Of a DNA stretch of 64,000 nt, positions 27,154 through 34,795 are shown piece after piece. The notes under the pieces were generated by a model. It had not been told where the DNA came from and ran no database searches. It worked only from the letters and a program-made list of their open reading frames with translations. The number at the start of each line of letters is the position of its first letter. Position 1 is the first letter of the stretch. The stretch is from Fibrobacter succinogenes (lineage in GTDB: Bacteria; Fibrobacterota; Fibrobacteria; Fibrobacterales; Fibrobacteraceae): the NCBI GenBank assembly GCA_902756345.1, contig CACVQR010000001.1:1-64000 (forward strand), given 5' to 3'. A program made the translations under genes and the position numbers.

Positions 27154-28179
27154 ATGGCAGATCAAGCTCGCGGCGAACGAATGATACGAATTTTCGTCTA
27201 TATGATGGCACACTACAACAACCGTTACAGCGTCGCCGACATCATGCGGCATTTAGACATCCGCGAAGAAGATTTGAGGAGTGTGCAACGCGACATGCAT
27301 GCACTTTCCGAAATCGAGGGCGGCTACATCAGGCGTTCTGTCGAAAGCGGCAAGACCTATTACCAGGTGGCACTCGAACGCGCAAACAAGCTCGTGTTCC
27401 CGGAATTCGGCGACACGCTTTTGCACTTCATGTTCCTGCAGCGCATCGCGAACATCTACCCGGCAACTTCGAACCTTATCGAAGACTTAACCAAGAGAAT
27501 CACGCAGGATTTGCCCGCCAAGGAACAATCGACGTTGGCATATTACGCAAAGGAACTGAATGGACGCATTCTGTTCATGGGAACGCCCCCGAGCATTGAC
27601 GAAAATGTCGGCAAAAATCTGCCAGTCATCCTTGACGCCATTCGCAAAAAACAGAAAGTACAAATCACCTACACCGACAACTGGGGAGCCATCACCAACA
27701 AGCCGCGCATTCCGCTGATGGTCGCCATCAACCACGGCGAAATCTACATCGGCTGCGTATCGCAGCACCACCCCGACAAAACATACGCCCTCAAGCTCCG
27801 CCGCATTCAATCCGTAAAGCTCTTGCGCGAACAATTCGTCGAAGATCCGAAAGTTGTCGACATTCTCCGTAAACGAATCCGCACCGGTACGCTGCTGTCC
27901 GGCGACCAGGATCAAGAAGAAGAAAAAGTCGTCATCTATTTCCCGGGATACGCCAAGAACTTTCTGCAAGAACGCCCCTACCACCCCAGCATGAAAATCA
28001 AGGAGCTGGAATGCGGCGACTTGCACGTAACCATGAAGGTCGCCGTAAACGGACTGCTTAAGCAATGGGTCATGTATTACGGTTCCATCGCTGAGGTGCT
28101 AAAGCCCGCTAAACTCCGCCAAATGGTACTCGACAGCGCAAAAGATTTAGTAAAACTGTACGAAAGAAAGTCTACTTAA
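27154..28179 (+). CDS. WYL-domain transcriptional regulator
   Basis: A 341-residue regulator with an N-terminal winged helix-turn-helix (about 5-75, YSVADIMRHLDIREEDLRSVQRDMHAL), a WYL domain in the middle (VQITYTDNWG ... RIPLMVAINHGEIYIGCVS, TYALKLRRIQSVKLL) and a C-terminal WCX-like part (DLHVTMKVAVNGLLKQWVMYYG). WYL regulators bind DNA as dimers and often control phage-defence genes. The start at 27154 follows CAGGAGG. Its own promoter holds an inverted repeat shared with two other promoters in this region, so it is the leading candidate for binding them. It overlaps the convergent PLD gene by 8 nt. Confidence 0.88.
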   Translation: MADQARGERMIRIFVYMMAHYNNRYSVADIMRHLDIREEDLRSVQRDMHALSEIEGGYIRRSVESGKTYYQVALERANKLVFPEFGDTLLHFMFLQRIANIYPATSNLIEDLTKRITQDLPAKEQSTLAYYAKELNGRILFMGTPPSIDENVGKNLPVILDAIRKKQKVQITYTDNWGAITNKPRIPLMVAINHGEIYIGCVSQHHPDKTYALKLRRIQSVKLLREQFVEDPKVVDILRKRIRTGTLLSGDQDQEEEKVVIYFPGYAKNFLQERPYHPSMKIKELECGDLHVTMKVAVNGLLKQWVMYYGSIAEVLKPAKLRQMVLDSAKDLVKLYERKST

Positions 28180-28693
28180 TCCTATCGCCGCAGAATTCCT
28201 GGCAGCCACATTTTTTGCAGTGCGAGCCCATCCATAGCGTATCGAACTGTTCTATAGCAGGTTCGACAAGCGCAGGGTCGTTCGTGAGAATTCCTGCTTC
28301 AAAATTACGGCGCAAGGAACTTTTCATACCGATTCCCGCACCCGTCAAATTCGCAGAGCCAATGTAAGCCGTCTCAAGATCAAAAATCATCATCTTGAAA
28401 TGCACCCGCGGGCACATCACGCGTTCCAAATCCGTCACCAGAATCGGAAATCGGTCAAAATCCTCACGAAAATTCGGACCAGGTTCCTTTGCGTGAATCA
28501 GACGCACGCCCACGCCGCGCTTCAAAAGTGCGGCCAACTGTCCCAGTAACGGAATTGTCTCACCATCCTGTTTCACATACACATCCTTGATATCGGCTGT
28601 ACCAATCCACAGGTTATTGCGGACCGACATGATTCGTGAAATCACTTCGGAATAGTGTTCTTCGTTTTGGATGTATTTAGTGAAAATGGACAT
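28172..28693 (-). CDS. Phospholipase D-like (HKD) protein
   Basis: A 173-residue protein with one HKD motif: VHFKMMIFDLETAYIGSANL (HxK, Asp, then GSxN), typical of PLD-superfamily nucleases and transferases. A single motif implies that it works as a dimer, as in the Nuc/BfiI type. The C-terminus has a Cys cluster (CKKCGCQEFCGD) that could bind zinc. No signal peptide is seen, so it is cytoplasmic. The start was chosen at 28693 because the upstream extension lies in a repeat from the toxin-antitoxin genes; GATATT is 7 nt before this ATG. It could be a nuclease effector of the defence-like cluster, but that is inference. Confidence 0.78.
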   Translation of the reverse strand: MSIFTKYIQNEEHYSEVISRIMSVRNNLWIGTADIKDVYVKQDGETIPLLGQLAALLKRGVGVRLIHAKEPGPNFREDFDRFPILVTDLERVMCPRVHFKMMIFDLETAYIGSANLTGAGIGMKSSLRRNFEAGILTNDPALVEPAIEQFDTLWMGSHCKKCGCQEFCGDRIK

Positions 28694-28700
28694 CGTGGTA

Positions 28701-28706
28701 AATATC
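28701..28706 (-). promoter_or_regulatory. -10-like box 7 nt before the PLD gene
   Basis: GATATT on the minus strand, no Shine-Dalgarno before the ATG; compatible with a leaderless start. Confidence 0.35.
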
Positions 28707-28721
28707 GTTTTATTGGACTTC

Positions 28722-29297
28722 CTATTTCCTCTCCGCTCTTGCAGCTTTGATTTCGGCTTCAATTTCTTCTTCACTCATGCCAGCAGAGCCGTTTTTCAAA
28801 GCATCTTCATTCAAGGCTTGTAACGCGGACATAAGAGTGGATGCGGAATAAGAAACCGAGACATCATTTACAAACATTTGCGATTGAACGGGATTTATCA
28901 AATCCAGAAAATTTCGAGCACTTATCGTAAAAGGAACGTTAGGAAAATGCTTTATATTACCCGTAACGATATAAGCATTTTTATCACGATGAGCAAAAGC
29001 TACATCATAAAAGATTCTGTCATCAACATCTGGCAAAGTAAAGTCCGTCGGCGCGACAGGCTCATTTATAGCGTATTTTAAAATTTCATCCACAAAGCGT
29101 TGACCGTATGAAGCATTCCACCTGAATTTAGAACGGCTCATCACTTCACAATATTCTTCAACAATATTTTCATCAACAATCGGCGTAAAAAGGTGTTTCG
29201 AGATACCTTGAAAAACCGCATAAGGAACTGATTGCAGACGATCTGTCGCAAGGGCGGCTGAGACCAATATATTCGTATCAACGACTGCGTAATACAC
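28722..29297 (-). CDS. PIN-domain toxin with antitoxin-like tail
   Basis: A 191-residue PIN-domain protein, likely the ribonuclease toxin of a type II toxin-antitoxin pair. Acidic motifs are AVVDTNILVSA at the start and LPDVDDRIFYDVAFA in the middle, then VTGNIKHFP. The start is the GTG at 29297 with GGAGAG upstream, giving a 20-nt overlap with the antitoxin end; the longer frame from 29339 would begin inside the antitoxin coding region. The last 41 residues (TLMSALQALNEDALKNGSAG onward) nearly duplicate the antitoxin C-terminus, which ordinary PIN toxins of this group lack. Confidence 0.85.
   Translation of the reverse strand: MYYAVVDTNILVSAALATDRLQSVPYAVFQGISKHLFTPIVDENIVEEYCEVMSRSKFRWNASYGQRFVDEILKYAINEPVAPTDFTLPDVDDRIFYDVAFAHRDKNAYIVTGNIKHFPNVPFTISARNFLDLINPVQSQMFVNDVSVSYSASTLMSALQALNEDALKNGSAGMSEEEIEAEIKAARAERK
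28731..28835. repeat. 105-bp direct repeat, copy in toxin gene
   Basis: Matches 29308-29412 with about 15 mismatches, displaced by 577 bp. It encodes the C-terminal tail of the toxin. Confidence 0.9.
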
Positions 29298-29595
29298 GTT
29301 TTTTTCTCTCCGCTCTTGCAGCTTTGATTTCCTCTTCAATTTCTGCTTCGCTCATCCCTGCAGAGCCGTTTTTCAATGCATCATCATTGAGCGCACGTAA
29401 TGCCGACATAAGTTCAGAAGATTCATTCACCGTCGGACGTTCAGACACCTTAAACGGCAACCCTCTTTCAATTACCGCTCGCTTGAAAAAAATGCGAACA
29501 GCCGTAGGAATGTCCATTCCTAGACTTTCAAACAAGTCGGAGACCTCGTCTTTCAACTTGTCATCAACGCGTATTTGTAATATTGATGTCGCCAT
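29278..29595 (-). CDS. RelB/DinJ-type antitoxin
   Basis: A 105-residue antitoxin. The N-terminal ribbon-helix-helix part (SILQIRVDDKLKDEVSDLFE, then SLGMDIPTAVRIFFKRAV) is the typical RelB/DinJ DNA-binding and dimerisation module. The C-terminal tail (GSAGMSEAEIEEEIKAARAE) is the segment that usually wraps the toxin. It is translated ahead of the PIN toxin, with overlapping reading frames. The ATG follows TGAGG, and a TATATT box lies about 35 nt upstream. The pairing of a RelB-type antitoxin with a PIN toxin is a mixed but known combination. Confidence 0.9.
   Translation of the reverse strand: MATSILQIRVDDKLKDEVSDLFESLGMDIPTAVRIFFKRAVIERGLPFKVSERPTVNESSELMSALRALNDDALKNGSAGMSEAEIEEEIKAARAERKKRVLRSR
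29308..29412. repeat. 105-bp direct repeat, copy in antitoxin gene
   Basis: Partner of 28731-28835; encodes the antitoxin tail. Recombination between the two would delete the toxin body. Confidence 0.9.
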
Positions 29596-29669
29596 ACAGA
29601 CCTCAAACGATATACAACTACTAAATATAGTATAAACACATTACAAAAGCAATATGTTTGTATATTTTT

Positions 29670-31970
29670 CTACAACCCCAGCCTACGGCCTTGATGGTCG
29701 TCTTTATTGGCGAGTTCTTCGAGCATGTTCTGCAAGATAAGTTCCTTCGTACGCAAATCGCTCGGGACATATTCTAGCTTGCGGCGCACATTCTGAAAGT
29801 CGCTAATCGCCACATTATCACAGCGAAGGATTTCCTTGGGGCAATGGCCCCCGAAAAATGCCGTCCAAGTTTTTGAAATTTGCGGCAGGTCCATATAGTT
29901 AAACGCCAGTTTCAGCTGAAAGCGTCTACGAATCGCCCAATCCAGAACATTCTCGTAGTTTGTCGCAGCAATCAACATACCGCTAAAAGAATCCATTTGG
30001 CAAATAAACTCATTCACCAAAGTCACTTCCCAATGGTTTTTCGCGTTGCCACGATTTTCAAAGAAACTGTCCGCCTCGTCGATAAACAGAATCGCATCAC
30101 TCCGTTCCGCTTCCCGGAACATCGCGCTAACGTTATGTTCACTTTCACCCACATGGCACCGCAGAATATCGCTCGCCCGTTTCACGATAATCTCGCGGCC
30201 AAGAATGTCATGCGCAATATGCTTTGCAAAAGCCGATTTTCCCGTACCGGGAGGACCATACAGGAATACATTCAAGTTCTCCCTGCAACCCGTCGCCTTC
30301 GAATCTTTCCATCGGGCATCAAAATTCTTGAGCATCGGCACGACATAATCAATATTCCGAATATCCCCGCTCGAAATGCGGACACATTCCATATTATAAT
30401 CTGGCCTCGATTCCTGCGGCAAAGTCGATATACCCAAAAGTTTAGCATGCGAAGACGCAACTTCGCGAACCACATTTAAAGGCGACATATCCTGAGACTG
30501 CATCCGTTGAGCAAGCCGAACCGCCAAAGTGGCGCTCCCTGCCATCACTGGTATTTCCTTGGCCACACATTCAATATCTTCGCCACGCATCATTGATTCC
30601 GCCTGTTGCGTTTTCAGCACCGATTGCCAAATGGCAATGCGTTCGCTCTTGTTGAACGAGAAAAATTCCAGCGAATAATCGAAACGGCGACGGGTACTAT
30701 TTTCAATCATCGCGATATTATTCGTAATCCAGATAACAGGCGTTTTCAGGCTCTCAAAAATAATATTCAGCAATCCCTTTTCTGCCTTATTCAAAACCAA
30801 GTCTGCCTCATCCATCAAGATGATGCCGCCACTCCGCTCACATTCCCAATCGGCCAAAAGCATCGAGCGCAGGCGTGTCTGCAAAAGAGATTCCTCACTC
30901 ATCGATTCTTCACCGATGCCCACCGAAAGCAATGCAACATTCAATTCTTGCGCAATCGCCTTGGCAAGTTCCGTCTTGCCCGTACCCTCGCGACCATAAA
31001 AAAGGATGTTCAGCGGGATGCCCCTTTGGTGCGATTTAAGCATCTGCAGAACAAAAGACGCCTGCGGATTCGTCTTGACTATCTGCTCATAGGGGACACA
31101 CGATTTTGCTGCCGGTCTGAAATCCATAATCTGCGACATATCTGAGAATCCGTACAGATAATTGCTCACATCATCTGCCAGGTACAATTCCTTGCGTTTG
31201 ATTCTCAAATCCGTATTGCGGAACGATTCTTCCATTTGAATTAACTGAAACTTAAGAAGCGGACTCTCCTTGGAACAAAGTTCCTGAAGCATTGCGCCAT
31301 CAAGCCCCGTCAGCAAGGCAATCCGACTAAAGGCACCACGCTCATTCGGGTCAAAAGTTTCCCCCTCTTTCACCCGAATGTTTTCTAGCCTCAAATACAG
31401 TCGCTGATGGTTCCGAAGCCACAAATAAAGCACCAGTTCCACCGCCTCATCCGATAAATGGAAAAGACGCTTTAATTCAAAAGCGCGTTGAAAAGCTTCG
31501 TCATCGTGCGAGCAACCTTTTGCCAGCTTTTCTTTCACGCAATTTTCAATCATCTGCACGATAATCGATCGCAGGCAATCATTCGCGCGCTCCAAATAAG
31601 CCATAATCTCAAAAAACTGCTGAGCAAAGCGAACATTCCTGGTTTCGTGATACGCCTCCAAAAGCTCCCGCACCCCATAATGCTTGTCATCAATCGAAGT
31701 CTTGATAGTACTCGAAAAATCAACTTGGTCGCGAATCTCGTAAACACGGTCCGCAAATTCGCCATAATAACGGACCGGCAAATAATTCTCGCAAAAACTG
31801 CGGCAGCAACCATCCGGATACGCCCGCATAAAGCGCACCCAGTATTCCATAATCTTCAAGTCGATAAAAGAAGTCCTCGACTCCGCCTTCGCCGCAGGCG
31901 ACTCCCCTTCTAACCGATCCAGAGCATTCCCGAAATAATTCTCTGCCGAATTTTGATAGTGTAATTGCAT
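29670..31970 (-). CDS. Tandem AAA+ ATPase
   Basis: A 766-residue protein with two AAA+ modules related to COG0464 (Vps4/SpoVK-like). The first, about 325-480, has Walker A YGREGTGKTELAKA and Walker B GGIILMDEADLVLN. The second, about 555-700, has Walker A YGPPGTGKSAFAKH, Walker B AILFIDEADSFFENRG and an arginine-finger region AIRRRFQL. The N-terminal 300 residues are helical and unrecognised. The start at 31970 follows an AGG-type ribosome site; 21 more in-frame codons overlap the promoter. Its promoter carries the inverted repeat shared with the WYL and Fic genes. A role as a remodelling ATPase in defence is inferred only. Confidence 0.85.
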   Translation of the reverse strand: MQLHYQNSAENYFGNALDRLEGESPAAKAESRTSFIDLKIMEYWVRFMRAYPDGCCRSFCENYLPVRYYGEFADRVYEIRDQVDFSSTIKTSIDDKHYGVRELLEAYHETRNVRFAQQFFEIMAYLERANDCLRSIIVQMIENCVKEKLAKGCSHDDEAFQRAFELKRLFHLSDEAVELVLYLWLRNHQRLYLRLENIRVKEGETFDPNERGAFSRIALLTGLDGAMLQELCSKESPLLKFQLIQMEESFRNTDLRIKRKELYLADDVSNYLYGFSDMSQIMDFRPAAKSCVPYEQIVKTNPQASFVLQMLKSHQRGIPLNILFYGREGTGKTELAKAIAQELNVALLSVGIGEESMSEESLLQTRLRSMLLADWECERSGGIILMDEADLVLNKAEKGLLNIIFESLKTPVIWITNNIAMIENSTRRRFDYSLEFFSFNKSERIAIWQSVLKTQQAESMMRGEDIECVAKEIPVMAGSATLAVRLAQRMQSQDMSPLNVVREVASSHAKLLGISTLPQESRPDYNMECVRISSGDIRNIDYVVPMLKNFDARWKDSKATGCRENLNVFLYGPPGTGKSAFAKHIAHDILGREIIVKRASDILRCHVGESEHNVSAMFREAERSDAILFIDEADSFFENRGNAKNHWEVTLVNEFICQMDSFSGMLIAATNYENVLDWAIRRRFQLKLAFNYMDLPQISKTWTAFFGGHCPKEILRCDNVAISDFQNVRRKLEYVPSDLRTKELILQNMLEELANKDDHQGRRLGL

Positions 31971-31996
31971 AGCAAAACCTCTTGATTCTACTACGC

Positions 31997-32029
31997 AATA
32001 TAAAAGAAACGCACGACAATTAGTGTCGT
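31997..32029 (-). promoter_or_regulatory. Inverted-repeat operator and -10 box, AAA+ gene
   Basis: Read on the minus strand: ACGAC-ACTAATT-GTCGT (32029-32013), exactly 10 nt, then TATATT (32002-31997). The outer bases extend the stem to GCACGAC / GTCGTGC. Confidence 0.7.
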
Positions 32030-32047
32030 GCAAGAAGATTACAAGTA

Positions 32048-33169
32048 TTATCTTTTACTTTTAACCAACTTAACAATACAATCTAATTTTTCAAAAACAT
32101 TTTGCAGTTCCTTTACAATCTGTTCATTGCTGGGATTCTTTATGTGAGATATTTTTTTCACCCATTTAAGTTTATCAGGTTGTTCATCTGGGGGACCAAA
32201 TTCAAGCAATTCACCCTTATAATTACTCAGTATTGAAGGCCGCTTAGCAGGTTGCCAAATAGTTATTTGAATATTAAAGGCATCTTGCAAATCAAATCCA
32301 GACTCTATACCAATCTCATAAGAATTATCATTCTTTTCAAAAGTGTAGCCTAAATCCAATTTTTCATACACCCACCATCCAAGCGTTTCGTTCGGATCTA
32401 ATATTTTTTTTATAATCGCGATTCGATTACTCTGTTCCATTCTTTTTTCATTAAGAAACTCTGAACGTCGAGCAATTAATTTTGAAATTTCAGAGTCATT
32501 TTCTTGAAAGAAAACTCTTTCTGCTTCCGAAAAATTTGACATAAGACCACCCTTATTTTCTAAATGTTCAAACCAATCCATCAAAACAGAAAGATACTTT
32601 CTGTTACAGTTGATTAAATACTCTCCTACACTCTCTTTTATCTTTTCAATAAATTCATGATAGTAAATAACCTTAAATTGTCCTTTTGTTCCTCCGGGAT
32701 GCTCGTCGCCACCCATTGAAAGAATTATATAAAAAGCATTTTTTCCATTCTTTATAGACTCAACATAATCAAAATAATCATCAAATGGATTATATCGTTG
32801 CGCCCAAATTTTATTTTCAACACAAATAATAAAATCATCACTAGTGATTACCAAATCAATTCGATTGTCATTGATTGTTTTCACTTCCGTTTCTGCTATT
32901 AGAGTATTCGTCTTTCCAAATACCGCATTGGAGTCAAATTTAGATCTATATATTTCAATTAAAGTGTCTATGAAAAGAGACCCAAAACCATGTGGTCCAC
33001 CCTTGTCTATAAAAAAACGAAGTAAGCGAGAACAAATCTCCTCAAAACGAGACCTTGGATAAGAACATAGTTCCAAATAAGTCGGTTCATACACCAGTTT
33101 TTTGGGAAACATCTTAAACTCATCAAGAAGTTTCTTAAATTCTGCTAGCTGATTTTCGCCATTTTCCAT
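32048..33169 (-). CDS. PD-(D/E)XK nuclease superfamily protein
   Basis: A 373-residue protein resembling the PDDEXK_20 group (PF14281). The nuclease core is visible at about residues 95-125: an acidic residue in ETEVKTINDNRIDLVI followed by ICVENKIWA (ExK). An aromatic-rich SYPRSRFEEICSRLLRFFID lies near the N-terminus. The coding DNA is clearly more A/T-rich than the genes on either side, suggesting recent acquisition. The start at 33169 follows AGAGGA. It lies 77 bp upstream of the AAA+ gene start on the same strand. It may act on foreign DNA, but no methylase or specificity partner is near. Confidence 0.75.
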   Translation of the reverse strand: MENGENQLAEFKKLLDEFKMFPKKLVYEPTYLELCSYPRSRFEEICSRLLRFFIDKGGPHGFGSLFIDTLIEIYRSKFDSNAVFGKTNTLIAETEVKTINDNRIDLVITSDDFIICVENKIWAQRYNPFDDYFDYVESIKNGKNAFYIILSMGGDEHPGGTKGQFKVIYYHEFIEKIKESVGEYLINCNRKYLSVLMDWFEHLENKGGLMSNFSEAERVFFQENDSEISKLIARRSEFLNEKRMEQSNRIAIIKKILDPNETLGWWVYEKLDLGYTFEKNDNSYEIGIESGFDLQDAFNIQITIWQPAKRPSILSNYKGELLEFGPPDEQPDKLKWVKKISHIKNPSNEQIVKELQNVFEKLDCIVKLVKSKR

Positions 33170-33252
33170 AAGCAAATCCTCTTGTCTTTAAATATACTCT
33201 ATTTAACTAACAATTCGCATTTTTTTTCAACTCGCAACATATAATTTTTTTA

Positions 33253-33315
33253 TTAGTGTCCGGTGATTTCTTCTTTCTGTTCCGCAAGAACCTGCAGTAG
33301 CTTTTTTTCGTCCAT
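33253..33315 (-). pseudogene. 20-codon ORF, likely remnant of an ATPase gene
   Basis: A short frame, MDEKKLLQVLAEQKEEITGH, has a good ribosome site (GAGG, 8 nt upstream) and two promoter-like repeats before it. The peptide resembles the first residues of DUF4143/COG1373-type ATPases, which often begin with a similar helix. It is therefore probably the stump of a deleted gene. The alternative is a genuine micro-peptide. Confidence 0.4.
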
Positions 33316-33326
33316 AAGGCACCTCT

Positions 33327-33373
33327 TAATGGACTAAAATACAGAAAATAGTTCGTCATAATGGACTAAAATA
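33327..33373 (-). repeat. Direct repeat TAATGGACTAAAATA, two copies
   Basis: Copies at 33327-33341 and 33359-33373, 32 bp apart, lie directly upstream of the 20-codon ORF. They may be a paired protein-binding site. Confidence 0.6.
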
Positions 33374-33417
33374 TAATTTATTGCCTAATTTTACCTAAAA
33401 AGTGCAATTTTATATTT

Positions 33418-34047
33418 TCAGCAATCCTTCACGCAGCGGATTGAATTCGCGCAGGAAAAATCGTTCCAAAAGCGGTCGAGAACGGCATCGTCGTAACAAT
33501 TGTCTAGGCGAACGCGGTATGCCCACTTGTTTTGCCCGACGGAACTCCAGAAACGAGTGTGTCGGCCACGCGCTCCGCAAAAGCCGAATTCTTCCATACA
33601 ACCCGCCGGATACGCCGTAAAGTTGAATGCATCAGCACTTTTGCCAACAGGGAACAGTTCGTCTTCTTCCCAATCGTCTTTGGACTTTAACGCAAGAGCC
33701 GCCCCAAGGTAAGTTTCGGCACCATGCTCGCCCATTTCACATTTAGCGCCAACTGCATTAAACAAGTCTCGCCAATCGTCATTGTTCGGCAAGCGCCAAC
33801 CTTTGGGGACCGCGGCTTCTGCAAATTTCCAGTAGTAGCACAAGCCATATTTCTTCACATCTGGGTCGCAGTTCCAATCGTAAGGCGGCGTTTCGCCATT
33901 CAAGCACAAGTACCCCATGCCGCCGGCATACGCCTGCGCACCTTCGCATTTATGCCGCAAGTTTTCGGCGAACCAAATCCGATTGCCGATTTTCACGGTG
34001 CGGTAGGTTTCACCGTCTCGCGGATCCGTAAAGTATGAGTCTTTCAT
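33418..34047 (-). CDS. Stand-alone FISUMP-domain protein without signal peptide
   Basis: A 209-residue protein that is almost entirely one FISUMP domain: DPRDGETYRTVKIGNRIWFA, ENLRHKCE, PKGWRLPNNDDWRDLF, RHTRFWSSV and the closing SIRCVKDC. Unlike the other three FISUMP proteins in this window it has no signal peptide or lipobox, so it should stay in the cytoplasm. It follows the Fic gene by 9 nt with AGGAGG setting its ATG, so the two form an operon. Eight or more cysteines are present. Function unknown; a role as partner of Fic is a hypothesis. Confidence 0.88.
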   Translation of the reverse strand: MKDSYFTDPRDGETYRTVKIGNRIWFAENLRHKCEGAQAYAGGMGYLCLNGETPPYDWNCDPDVKKYGLCYYWKFAEAAVPKGWRLPNNDDWRDLFNAVGAKCEMGEHGAETYLGAALALKSKDDWEEDELFPVGKSADAFNFTAYPAGCMEEFGFCGARGRHTRFWSSVGQNKWAYRVRLDNCYDDAVLDRFWNDFSCANSIRCVKDC

Positions 34048-34056
34048 AAAAGCCTC

Positions 34057-34590
34057 CTACATAATCAAGTTCACTATGAGTTTGGTCATGGTTTCACATT
34101 CTTCGGGTTTGCTTTCAGCAATGAGCAGCGTGAGTGCGACTAGGGCACCATCGCTTACGATTTTGGAGCCATCCACTCGATAAAGGATATCGTTGCGCGA
34201 CATATACCACAAGAAAATGAACGCAGCAATGCGCTTATTGCCGTCAACAAAAGAATGGTTCTTGACAAGCAGATACAGGAGTGTTGCCGCCTTCATCTGC
34301 ACGGTCGGATAAAGTTCCTTGCCGTCGAAGGTCTGGTAAATTTGTCCGAGTGAACTCTTGAAAGAAGCATCCTTTTCGACACCGAATATTCCACTGTCGC
34401 GGAATTTTTCCTTGAGCACAGCAATCGCTTCCATCGCCAACTCATAGGTGATGGGGCCGTTCGTTTCGCTGTAGTCTACGCCGGTCTTTGGGAATTCCAG
34501 TTGCTGATGGTCGTAGCGGTCCAAAGTTTCAAGGGCCGCGCGAAAATCATTGATGACATTTGATATTTCTAGTTTCTCCAATCTGTTCAT
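34057..34590 (-). CDS. Fic/DOC family protein
   Basis: A 177-residue Fic-fold protein. The active-site motif HSFVDGNKRIAAFIF (His112, Asp116, Asn118, Lys119, Arg120) fits HxFx(D/E)GNKR. Fic proteins usually transfer AMP, and DOC uses phosphate, onto target proteins. No clear inhibitory (S/T)xxxE(G/N) helix was seen in the protein, though one may be hidden in the N-terminal 60 residues. The next gene encodes a FISUMP protein rather than a known antitoxin. The promoter carries a variant of the inverted repeat found before the WYL and AAA+ genes. Confidence 0.87.
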   Translation of the reverse strand: MNRLEKLEISNVINDFRAALETLDRYDHQQLEFPKTGVDYSETNGPITYELAMEAIAVLKEKFRDSGIFGVEKDASFKSSLGQIYQTFDGKELYPTVQMKAATLLYLLVKNHSFVDGNKRIAAFIFLWYMSRNDILYRVDGSKIVSDGALVALTLLIAESKPEECETMTKLIVNLIM

Positions 34591-34618
34591 GACGCACTCC
34601 TTTTAGGGGAACATCACG

Positions 34619-34651
34619 AATATAGATTGAGCACGCGACAATTAGCTTCGT
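34619..34651 (-). promoter_or_regulatory. Inverted-repeat operator variant and -10 box, Fic gene
   Basis: Read on the minus strand: ACGAA-GCTAATT-GTCGC (34651-34635), exactly 10 nt, then TATATT (34624-34619). It shares CTAATTGTCG with the AAA+ promoter. Confidence 0.6.
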
Positions 34652-34795
34652 TTGCATAATTCCCATAACGAAGCACCACATCCAAGCTTTTACTGTTTTT
34701 ACAAAAGTTTTACAAGAAATCGGTATTCAATAGACTGAAAAAAGCGTGTTAGGTAAGAGGGAGTGCTTCACAACTTAACATGAAAGGAAAATCCA

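Noticed and set aside
29298-29339. Start of the PIN toxin at 29339
   Set aside because: Those codons are the antitoxin end read in another frame; a GTG with a good ribosome site lies at 29297.
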